From JANYCO01 sp035535995 (GTDB lineage Bacteria; Bacteroidota; Bacteroidia; Cytophagales; Cytophagaceae): a stretch of 64,000 nt of DNA. The DNA is taken from positions 95,777 through 159,776 of the forward strand of contig DATLOZ010000008.1 of assembly GCA_035535995.1 (NCBI GenBank). The letters run 5' to 3'. A program made the position numbers and the translations under genes. Shown piece after piece: positions 34,898 to 41,992 of the stretch; position 1 is the stretch's first letter; each line of letters begins with the position of its first letter. The notes beneath the pieces are model-generated. The model was not told the DNA's origin, did not search any database, and was given only the letters and a program-made list of their open reading frames with translations.

Positions 34898-35054
34898 ATT
34901 CCCCTTTTAGTATTAAGATTAATAATGGATGCAAGATACCAGATGCCGGATACCGGATAGTTTAGATAAAAACAACGCTGTTTTACAAATAAGCTAAAAG
35001 ACAATGTCATTAAATTACGCTCGCATTTATCCCGTATCTGGTATCTCAAATAAG
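34892..35054. repeat. Left arm of the inverted repeat around the S46 gene
   Basis: This ~163-bp segment reappears inverted at 37438-37608. It contains GATGCAA-GATACCA-GATGCCG-GATACCG at one end and the inverse units CCCGTAT-CTGGTAT at the other, with a unique core (AAGCTAAAAGACAATGTCAT) between them. Over the 144-bp core (34911-35054) the arms differ at four bases and by one 7-bp unit, which is missing here. Confidence 0.92.
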
Positions 35055-35119
35055 TATTAATAGTTAAGAGGGTAATTCCACAAATTTTGAATTTTGAATT
35101 AAATGATTCAAAGCCCTTT

Positions 35120-35152
35120 TTATCTGGTATCTGGCATCGGCATCTGGTATCC
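35120..35152. repeat. Family B inverse heptads
   Basis: TATCTGGTATCTGGCAT and CGGCATCTGGTATCC, inverse GATRCCR units. With 34828-34861 this encloses the left arm of the large inverted repeat. The gap 34793-35266 contains only repeats of this kind. Confidence 0.8.
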
Positions 35153-35266
35153 TCTTACAACGCTGCAATCTAAAACGCTCCACAATCCTTGTATTTTAAA
35201 ACTATTTTAGTGATTTTTAAAATCAAGCCTGCCGTAGAGAGCAGAATATTACTAAACTAACATTTT

Positions 35267-37423
35267 ATGCTAAAACGTTTTTTATCTATAATTTCTATTT
35301 TAACAATTTTCATCAGCACCAGTTCCCGCGCCGATGAAGGCATGTGGCTGCCGATGCTGATCAAGCGGTTGAACCAAACCGACATGCAAAAAATGGGCCT
35401 TCAGCTGACGGCCGAAGAAATATACAGCGTCAATAATTCGAGTATGAAAGATGCCATTGTCAACTTTGGCAACTTTTGCACCGGAGAAGTGATCTCCAAA
35501 GAAGGACTCGTACTCACCAATCACCACTGCGGCTTCGACGCTGTCCAGTCGCATAGCTCGGTAGAACATGATTATCTTACCGAAGGTTTCTGGGCTATGA
35601 CGCGCGAGGAAGAAAAACCGAATCCTGGTCTTACCGTTACTTTTCTTGTACGCATGGAAGACGTGACCAGCAAAGTGCTCAACATCCTCACTCCGGGCAT
35701 GACTCCTGAAGCGCGCGAAGATTCGATCGAAAGCGTGATTTCAAGAATAGAAAAAGAAACAAAAGGAGACACACACTACACTGTAGAGATCAAAAGTTTT
35801 TTTGAAGGAAATGAATATTATCTTTTTGTATACGAAGTATTCCAGGATGTACGGTTAGTAGGCGCTCCGCCTTCTTCGGTAGGAAAATTCGGCGGTGATA
35901 CCGACAACTGGATGTGGCCGCGCCATACAGGAGATTTCTCTATCTTCCGCATCTACACGGCGCCAGACGGAAAGCCTGCTCCTTATGCCAAAGAAAATAT
36001 TCCTTATAAACCAAAACACCATTTACCTGTTTCCCTGAAAGGTGTTGAGAAAAATGATTTCGCCATGGTAATGGGCTATCCGGGAGGTACTGATCGCTAC
36101 ATGAGCTCTGAAGCGGTGAGTATGGCATTGGAACAAAGCAATCCTACCCGCATCAAGCTTAGAGAAAAAAGACTTGCATTGATGAAAGAAGATATGGATG
36201 CCAGTCCGGATATCCGGATTAAATATGCTTCTAAATATGCAACTATCAGCAACTACTACAAGTATTTCATCGGACAAAACCAGGGGCTGCGCAGATTGAA
36301 AGTTGTAGGGCGTAAGAAAGAAGAAGAGCAAAAATTCCAGCAGTGGGTAGACGCCGAGCCGGAGCGCAAAGGAATGTATGGAAATGTGCTGAAAGATTTT
36401 GAAACCATTCACAAAGATTACCGGAAAGTAAACAAACCTTATATCTATCTGGAAGAAGGTGCTTTCGGTACTGAAATATTGTTGATGGTTTATCAATCCA
36501 ACTCCTACTTCAATGCGCTGAAAGCCTTTCCTGCAGGGCCAAAGCTTGACAGTGCCACTGCAGTGATGAAAGCAAAGGCAGCAGAATATTTCAAAGATTA
36601 TAATCCCTCTACAGATCAAAAAGTATTTGCGGCTTTGCTGGCGATGTACTACAACGATGTGCCGAAGCCTTTGCACCCTACTATTTTTGCTACCGTTGAG
36701 AAAAAATACAAAGGTGATTTTAACAAATACGCTGCCGATGTTTTTGCCAAATCTATTTTTGCTTCCAAAGAAAAAATGAATGCGTTCCTGGCAAAACCTT
36801 CTGCTAAAGTATGGGAAAAAGATCCTGCTTACCTTGCTTACAAATCCATCCTTGGTGATTTCAGAAGCACTATCGGGCCGTTTTTTGGCAACGTGCGTGC
36901 TCGTCTCGACAAAGCCAACAACCTTTACCTGCAAGGCATTCTGGAGATGAGACAGGGACAGAAATTATATCCCGACGCCAACTTCACCATGCGCCTGACT
37001 TACGGCTCCGTCCAGGACTGCGTACCTGGGGATGCGATCTATTATAATTACTACACTACGATGGAAGGCATCATGCAGAAAGAAGATTCTACAAATGAAG
37101 AATTTATCGTTCCAAAAAAGCTGAAAGAGCTTTATTACAAAAAAGATTTCGGAAGATATGCCGACAAAAAAGGATATATGCCTGTTTGCTTTATTACCAA
37201 CAACGACATCACCGGCGGGAACTCTGGAAGCCCGGTGATCAATGGCAAGGGTCAATTGATCGGTACTGCCTTCGATGGCAACTGGGAAGCGATGAGCGGC
37301 GATATTATTTTTGAGCCGAAGCTACAGCGCTGTATTTCCGTAGACATCCGCTATATTCTTTTCATGATCGACAAATACGCAGGTGCGGGACATTTGGTGA
37401 ATGAAATGACATTGGTGGAATAA
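35267..37423 (+). CDS. S46 family dipeptidyl peptidase, DPP7-like
   Basis: A 718-residue periplasmic serine peptidase with a signal peptide ending SSRA and a mature start DEGMWLPMLI typical of the family. The trypsin-like triad is visible: His in LTNHHCGFD (about residue 85), Asp in the central part, and Ser in TGGNSGSPVI (about 650). The residue 18 positions after the Ser is Gly (AFDGNWEAMSGD), as in DPP7 (hydrophobic P1), where DPP11 has Arg (acidic P1). These enzymes supply dipeptides to asaccharolytic Bacteroidota. The gene stands alone between two inverted copies of a repeat element. Confidence 0.92.
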   Translation: MLKRFLSIISILTIFISTSSRADEGMWLPMLIKRLNQTDMQKMGLQLTAEEIYSVNNSSMKDAIVNFGNFCTGEVISKEGLVLTNHHCGFDAVQSHSSVEHDYLTEGFWAMTREEEKPNPGLTVTFLVRMEDVTSKVLNILTPGMTPEAREDSIESVISRIEKETKGDTHYTVEIKSFFEGNEYYLFVYEVFQDVRLVGAPPSSVGKFGGDTDNWMWPRHTGDFSIFRIYTAPDGKPAPYAKENIPYKPKHHLPVSLKGVEKNDFAMVMGYPGGTDRYMSSEAVSMALEQSNPTRIKLREKRLALMKEDMDASPDIRIKYASKYATISNYYKYFIGQNQGLRRLKVVGRKKEEEQKFQQWVDAEPERKGMYGNVLKDFETIHKDYRKVNKPYIYLEEGAFGTEILLMVYQSNSYFNALKAFPAGPKLDSATAVMKAKAAEYFKDYNPSTDQKVFAALLAMYYNDVPKPLHPTIFATVEKKYKGDFNKYAADVFAKSIFASKEKMNAFLAKPSAKVWEKDPAYLAYKSILGDFRSTIGPFFGNVRARLDKANNLYLQGILEMRQGQKLYPDANFTMRLTYGSVQDCVPGDAIYYNYYTTMEGIMQKEDSTNEEFIVPKKLKELYYKKDFGRYADKKGYMPVCFITNNDITGGNSGSPVINGKGQLIGTAFDGNWEAMSGDIIFEPKLQRCISVDIRYILFMIDKYAGAGHLVNEMTLVE

Positions 37424-37437
37424 CGTTATAGATTATT

Positions 37438-37608
37438 CTTATTTGAGATACCAGATGCCGGATACCGGATAAATGCGAGAGTATTTTAATGACATTGTCT
37501 TTTAGCTTATTTGTAAAACAGAATTGTTTTTATCTAAACTATCCGGTATCCGGCATCTGGTATCTTGCATCCATTATTAATCTTAATACTTAAAAGGATA
37601 ATTCTAAA
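37438..37608. repeat. Right arm of the inverted repeat around the S46 gene
   Basis: Inverse of 34892-35054, with one extra heptad (CCGGTAT-CCGGCAT-CTGGTAT against CCCGTAT-CTGGTAT). It begins 14 bp after the S46 stop and also covers part of the upstream region of the next gene. Confidence 0.92.
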
Positions 37609-37657
37609 GATGTATATTATGTATTATTTTTTTAGTAACCCTAAAACAATTTTAATT

Positions 37658-38398
37658 ATGAAGCAATTACTACTAACTTTTTTCCTGTTGAGCAGTTTCG
37701 CGTTTGCAAAAGCTCAAACACCTTATGTTATTAACCAGAACACCGGCAAAAGCAATGGCGGTGATGACAATGGCATGGGTAGTTCTTTTTTAACCATTGG
37801 TGCCGGTTACCTGGATTCTATTGAAGTGATCATTCGTACAGGCGGCCATACTTCAGGAGATTTTTATGTATACAGTGGCAACACCAACAATGTAGCTTCA
37901 CAAATACACCATGAAGTAGTCAGCGGAATTCCTACTGGTGCCGAACTCACGTATATGATAAAGCCGAGTGCCAATATTTCCCTTAGTGCTTCCAGTACTT
38001 ATACGTTCATGTTATTTAATGCTCCGCTTCGTTTTGGATATACAGATGTATATAGTGGAGGATCACTCTGGACAGGCGCTGGATTTTTAACAGCTGGCGA
38101 ACATAGCTCTTATGACCTTGATTTTATTGCTTACATCGGTCCTGCCCCTGTTGTCACCGCTGTTACAGCACAAGAGGCTGCTGCAAATAATCCATTTATA
38201 TACCAGGATGCAGATCATAATATTCGGTTGAATAATTTTCAAGCAGATGAAATAACCGTGAGTAACCTGGAAGGAAGACGTATTGCTTCCGGAAAGGGCG
38301 ATAAAATAAGTGTGCCAAATTTTATCGAAGGAATTTATATTGTTTCCGCGCGTAAAGCGAATCAGGTATATACGACAAAAATTTATTTGAAAAACTAA
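37658..38398 (+). CDS. Secreted protein with T9SS-type C-terminal domain
   Basis: A 246-residue protein with a signal peptide (MKQLLLTFFLLSSFAFAKAQ). The N-terminal two thirds is a beta-sandwich-like region of unknown role (VINQNTGKSNGG, SGDFYVYSGNT, AGEHSSYDLDF). The last ~65 residues (FIYQDADHNIRLNNFQADEITVSNLEGRRI ... GIYIVSARK ... YTTKIYLKN) resemble a type IX sorting domain. The start at 37658 begins the signal peptide; upstream in-frame Met codons lie in the repeat arm. Cargo for the PorQ-containing secretion system. Confidence 0.7.
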   Translation: MKQLLLTFFLLSSFAFAKAQTPYVINQNTGKSNGGDDNGMGSSFLTIGAGYLDSIEVIIRTGGHTSGDFYVYSGNTNNVASQIHHEVVSGIPTGAELTYMIKPSANISLSASSTYTFMLFNAPLRFGYTDVYSGGSLWTGAGFLTAGEHSSYDLDFIAYIGPAPVVTAVTAQEAAANNPFIYQDADHNIRLNNFQADEITVSNLEGRRIASGKGDKISVPNFIEGIYIVSARKANQVYTTKIYLKN

Positions 38399-38410
38399 TG
38401 AACTATCCCC

Positions 38411-38443
38411 TGGCGTGTAAGTTACATTTACACTTACACGCCA
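38411..38443 (+). terminator. Probable terminator hairpin
   Basis: TGGCGTGTAAGT and ACTTACACGCCA form a perfect 12-bp stem 12 nt after the stop of the T9SS-substrate gene. The T run behind it is poor. Confidence 0.65.
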
Positions 38444-38568
38444 TACTTCTTCAAAAACACAACTAAGATGCTTCGAGCTGTGATTTTTACAAATCGTTTT
38501 TAAAGATGTATAATATTTTTTTGTGAGAGAAAATCATTTTTGCAAAACAACAAATTAACATTTGCATT

Positions 38569-39075
38569 ATGATTCCTTTACGCACTTATACAAAAGACAA
38601 AAAACTAAATGCCATTATTGAAACACCTTATCACAGCAGGAATAAATATTCTTACGATGAGGATACAGGATTATATAAATTCAAAAAATTACTTCCGGAT
38701 GGAATGTCTTTTCCTTGCGATATGGGCTTTATTCCAGGCACCAAAGGCGATGACGGAGATCCATTGGATATTTTGATCTTAATGGATGATTATGCTTATC
38801 CCGGTTGTTGGGTGGAATGCAGATTGCTAGGTGGTATCAAAGCAGTGCAGATAGAAAATGGAAAGAAAGCACGCAATGACCGTTTTGTCGCCGTCCCTGC
38901 TGAGGTAGATGAATATAATCATCTCAATCAAATTACAGACTTAAATAAAAATAAATTAAAATCGATTGTCTGCTTTTTTGAAAACTACAATAAACTTGAG
39001 AAAAAGGAATTCAAATTTTTAGAGATCATGAGTGCCAAGAAAGCACATGAAGTGATAGGAAAATATGTTATTTGA
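38569..39075 (+). CDS. ppa: Inorganic pyrophosphatase, family I
   Basis: A 168-residue soluble PPase with the metal-binding DDGDPLDIL signature (DxDPxD) and YSYDEDTGLYKFKKLLPDGMSFPCDMGFIPGT. It hydrolyses pyrophosphate and drives biosynthetic reactions. Slightly shorter than the E. coli enzyme and with an unusual N-terminus (MIPLRTYTKDKKLNAIIETP). Stand-alone gene. Confidence 0.9.
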   Translation: MIPLRTYTKDKKLNAIIETPYHSRNKYSYDEDTGLYKFKKLLPDGMSFPCDMGFIPGTKGDDGDPLDILILMDDYAYPGCWVECRLLGGIKAVQIENGKKARNDRFVAVPAEVDEYNHLNQITDLNKNKLKSIVCFFENYNKLEKKEFKFLEIMSAKKAHEVIGKYVI

Positions 39076-39410
39076 TTTTTATTTTTGCCGTTGTTCACAC
39101 AAACATACTACAACATCCGCTGAGCTTTTCAGAAAGTGATATTTGAGCCATATAGAAAGCAGATGTTTGTTTTGATTTTAGATCTTTACAAGACAAAATT
39201 TGTTGAGAAATGGACATACTTAAATTGAGCATAGATTGGGCAGGGTTTTCAGAAATAAATATGAGCGCGAAGAGCAAGTTTTTACTTTCTCCTTGCGCTC
39301 ATACTATTTTTTTTGCCGTTGTTTCTGTCCCCACAAACAACCACCCGATAGTATGAAATAAAGTTATTTTTAAAATCACTGGCTAGTATGAAGCGTGGGC
39401 AATCAGCCCG
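39076..39410. other. Intergenic region with short direct repeat and hairpin
   Basis: TTTTGCCGTTGTT occurs near 39085 and again near 39309. Between the two copies is a stem (ATGAGCGCGAAG / CTTGCGCTCAT, 39260-39301) and a 45-codon minus-strand ORF starting at 39232 (MLNLSMSISQQ ... SGCCSMFV) that I cannot support as a gene. Confidence 0.4.
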
Positions 39411-39467
39411 AATAAAAAACAACGAGTGTGAATAATAAGTATCTCTGTACTCACCACTCACACTCGT
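39411..39467 (-). terminator. Terminator of the tRNA gene
   Basis: On the minus strand ACGAGTGTGA ... TCACACTCGT is followed by TGTTTTTTAT, 13 nt after the tRNA 3' end. Confidence 0.8.
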
Positions 39468-39479
39468 CGCTGATTTCTG

Positions 39480-39553
39480 TGGGCCTGCTTGGGATCGAAC
39501 CAAGGACCACCTGATTATGAGTCAGGTGCTCTAACCGACTGAGCTACAAGCCC
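39480..39553 (-). tRNA. tRNA with anticodon CAT (Met, or Ile2)
   Basis: The minus strand folds as a full cloverleaf: acceptor GGGCTTG/CAGGCCC, D arm GCTC..GAGC, anticodon stem CCTGA/TCAGG around CTCATAA, T arm CTTGG TTCGATC CCAAG, discriminator A. CCA is not encoded (ACAGA follows). It lacks the initiator pattern of GGG/CCC pairs in the anticodon stem, so it is elongator Met or the lysidine-modified Ile2; the two cannot be separated safely by eye. Confidence 0.95.
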
Positions 39554-39582
39554 TGTTACAATTGATTTGTAACTGTATTTTT

Positions 39583-39617
39583 CAAATTCAAAACAAAACA
39601 GCTTTGTTTTGAATTTG
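39583..39617. repeat. Perfect 15-bp inverted repeat between tRNA and HAD genes
   Basis: CAAATTCAAAACAAA and its exact complement enclose a 5-nt loop, in the divergent promoter region of the tRNA and HAD genes. It could be an operator or an RNA hairpin. Confidence 0.7.
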
Positions 39618-39676
39618 GGACTGCAATTTTACATATTTGCAGTCAATTTGACAAACAATACATCTATTTTATTTCG

Positions 39677-40306
39677 GTGGATTTCAAGGCAGTTAAAAAC
39701 ATTATTTTCGACTTTGGTGCGGTGATCATCAATATTGATATTCCAAGCGCTTACCAGGCTTTCGCGGATCTGAGCGGGATGAAATTTGAAAAGGTAAAAG
39801 AACTCTTCGAAGCACAAGGCGCTTATGCCGATCTTGAAGTAGGCAAAATGAGCAACGATGACTTTCATCGCCTCCTGCGCCAGGAACTTCAGCTCAATTG
39901 CAGCGACCAGCAACTCGACGATGCCTGGAATGCCATGCTCTTTGATGTACCCAAAGCACGTGTAGAAAAGCTAAAAGAGCTTAAAAGCCGCTACAATATC
40001 TTTCTGTTGAGCAACACAAATGCTATTCATGTAAAAAAGATCCAGGAGATCTTCTGGCAGGAACATCAGATAAAAGATTTCACTACATTGTTTGACAAAG
40101 CCTATCTATCCTACAAGATCGGATTGATCAAGCCAGATGCTCATATCTATGAATATGTACTAAAAGATGCAGGGCTTAAAAGAGAAGAAACCATTTTCCT
40201 GGACGACAATGCAGAAAATGTAAGAAGCGCGCAAGGCATCGGTTTGCCCAGCGTGCAAGTGCTGCCAGGAAAATACACCATGATGGAAATTTTACAAAAT
40301 GCTTAG
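39677..40306 (+). CDS. HAD-superfamily phosphatase (HAD-IA)
   Basis: A 209-residue hydrolase with HAD motif I IIFDFGAVIINID, motif II FLLSNTN, the Lys region IGLIKPDAHIYEYVLKDAG and motif IV FLDDNAENV. It is of the YihX-like subgroup, likely a small sugar-phosphate or nucleotide phosphatase; substrate unknown. The start is a GTG at 39677, since no ATG lies in frame before motif I. The end overlaps the site-2 protease gene by 8 bp, so the two are translationally coupled. Confidence 0.85.
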   Translation: MDFKAVKNIIFDFGAVIINIDIPSAYQAFADLSGMKFEKVKELFEAQGAYADLEVGKMSNDDFHRLLRQELQLNCSDQQLDDAWNAMLFDVPKARVEKLKELKSRYNIFLLSNTNAIHVKKIQEIFWQEHQIKDFTTLFDKAYLSYKIGLIKPDAHIYEYVLKDAGLKREETIFLDDNAENVRSAQGIGLPSVQVLPGKYTMMEILQNA

Positions 40307-41540
40307 AAGAATAAATCCTTTAATCATACAGAGCGTACTTTTTGTACTCACTATATTCACCACTACTCTTGCGGGTGCACACTGGGTGGGCGTATACAAA
40401 GACAACGATAGCTTCTGGGCTTTTTTTTCCCGTGGGTTTGAGTATTCTATTCCTTTTCTCGGGATTCTGACGATACACGAATTGGGGCATTATTTCACTG
40501 CCAAATATTATAAAGTAGATGTTACGCTCCCCTACTACATTCCTTTCTACTTGCCAGGAATGACGCTGTTGGGCACTATGGGCGCTTTTATCAAAATGAA
40601 TAGCCGGAGCGCTTCTAAAAAGGAAATATTCGATATAGGTGTTGCCGGTCCGCTTGCAGGATTTTTTGCGGCACTCATCGTGCTTACTTATGGTTTTCTC
40701 AATTTACCGGAACCGACTCATATCTACAGCGTGCATCCCGAATACCAAAAATACGGTTTGCATTATGCCGATTCAGTTTATACCAACAAATTTCAACACG
40801 AACAATTACTGAAAGAAGTTGCCAAAATCTCCGATCCGGAAGAAAAACAAAAAGCGCTTGAGATCGTGAAGGAACATGCGGACGAACCTTCCTATGTATT
40901 AGCGGTCGGAAATAATTTATTATTCTCCTTTTTTGAAAATTATATAGTGCAGGATAAAACAAGAATTCCAAATGCTTACGAGCTTTATCACTACCCTTAT
41001 ATCTTCGCAGGTTTTTTAGCGCTCTTTTTCACCGCACTCAACCTGATCCCAATAGGACAGCTTGACGGAGGACATGTAATGTATGGATTGTTAGGATATA
41101 AAAAACATAAAATTATTTCCACCACTCTATTTGTGCTTTATATCTTTGTAGCAGGATTGGGTATCTTTAAAGATAATATAATGGACACCGATTTTTTCTC
41201 AGCCCCCTTCGAACATATGGTCCTTTTCGCGGTTGTTTATTTATGGTTCCTCTATTTTATTTTGGAACGCGTTTTTGTAGAACGAAAAACGATCTTCATG
41301 ATTGCAGTGATCATCTTTGCGCTTCAATTTTTTGCCGGTTATCTCTTCCCTGATTTTACAGGCTTTCCAGGCTGGATGTTGTTTGGAGTATTGCTAGGCC
41401 GCATGATTGGTACCGAGCACCCGCCAGCTTTTGTAGAAGAACCGCTTGATACAAAACGTAAACTAATCGGCTGGTTTGCTTTACTGATCTTTGTACTTTG
41501 CTTTACGCCTAAATTAATTTCGATGGAAGTACTAAGTTAG
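40299..41540 (+). CDS. Site-2 protease family membrane metalloprotease (M50)
   Basis: A 413-residue multi-pass membrane protein with the zinc site HELGHYF (about residue 60) and the second motif LNLIPIGQLDGGHV, which places the Asp ligand in a later helix. It has about seven hydrophobic segments and a hydrophilic insert (about 140-200) between the two motifs. S2P enzymes cleave transmembrane anti-sigma or regulatory proteins. No PDZ domain is visible. It is coupled to the HAD phosphatase gene; no sigma factor is next to it. Confidence 0.88.
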   Translation: MLRRINPLIIQSVLFVLTIFTTTLAGAHWVGVYKDNDSFWAFFSRGFEYSIPFLGILTIHELGHYFTAKYYKVDVTLPYYIPFYLPGMTLLGTMGAFIKMNSRSASKKEIFDIGVAGPLAGFFAALIVLTYGFLNLPEPTHIYSVHPEYQKYGLHYADSVYTNKFQHEQLLKEVAKISDPEEKQKALEIVKEHADEPSYVLAVGNNLLFSFFENYIVQDKTRIPNAYELYHYPYIFAGFLALFFTALNLIPIGQLDGGHVMYGLLGYKKHKIISTTLFVLYIFVAGLGIFKDNIMDTDFFSAPFEHMVLFAVVYLWFLYFILERVFVERKTIFMIAVIIFALQFFAGYLFPDFTGFPGWMLFGVLLGRMIGTEHPPAFVEEPLDTKRKLIGWFALLIFVLCFTPKLISMEVLS

Positions 41541-41609
41541 TACTGTCTCAAAAAGGCTGAATAATCTTTTAAATCAATCGTGCTATCAATAATATTCGTG
41601 GCACGACTA

Positions 41610-41849
41610 TCACTGCACCCCAGGAAAATTTTCTACAAACTTTATTTTAAAATCTCCCAGCCCTTCCACTTTTTGAATTTTAAAATCGGGAAATGAAACT
41701 ACAATCTCCCATTTACCAGGCCCGTCTGGAAAGCTTGCTACCAGCTGTACATGCAGATCTGCCATGTCTTCTACCACTTCTACTTTATAATCGGGAAATT
41801 CTTCTACCCATTGGATCTTGCCGTAAATTTTAGAAAGGTTGGGATTCAT
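41610..41849 (-). CDS. Small beta-strand repeat protein
   Basis: A 79-residue protein made of about six imperfect units of ~11 residues: KIQWVEEFPDY, KVEVVEDMADL, HVQLVASFPDG.., EIVVSFPDF, KIQKVEGLGDF, KIKFVENFPGV. The alternating K.V..V..FPD pattern predicts a regular strand-turn solenoid or small barrel. Proteins of this type occur scattered among bacteria, but I know no function. It follows the double-AAA gene on the same strand, past a terminator. Confidence 0.7.
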   Translation of the reverse strand: MNPNLSKIYGKIQWVEEFPDYKVEVVEDMADLHVQLVASFPDGPGKWEIVVSFPDFKIQKVEGLGDFKIKFVENFPGVQ

Positions 41850-41855
41850 AAAGTA

Positions 41856-41885
41856 AAAAATTTAAAGTTGAAGGTTTAATTTTTC
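41856..41885. repeat. Family F heptads (TTTAAAG), short copy
   Basis: TTTAAAG-TTGAAGG-TTTAATT upstream of the repeat-protein gene; the same unit type as 57141-57222. Confidence 0.5.
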
Positions 41886-41955
41886 CTTGACGCAGTTGTC
41901 GGAGCTTTTCTCTAACAACAATAGCGCGACGAAGAACTATTTATTTTGTATAAAA

Positions 41956-41991
41956 AAAGACCAGATGTTTGTTTGCATCTGGTCTTTTTAT
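41956..41991 (-). terminator. Terminator of the double-AAA gene
   Basis: AAAAAGACCAGATG / CATCTGGTCTTTTT, a 14-bp perfect stem, directly after the stop at 41993, with a T run on the minus strand. Confidence 0.9.
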
Positions 41992-41992
41992 T

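Noticed and set aside
34828..35152. Possible CRISPR array
   Set aside because: Repeats are 7-bp units in direct contact and in inverse pairs; there are no unique spacers of constant length and no cas genes.
36023..36934. Long antisense ORF (303 codons) inside the S46 gene
   Set aside because: It lies fully opposite a well-conserved peptidase gene and its translation shows no known motif; shadow of codon bias.
39095..39232. Small ORF ending SGCCSMFV near the tRNA
   Set aside because: The longer version starts at a TTG; the ATG version is 45 codons with no promoter or recognised family. Kept only as a note in the intergenic entry.
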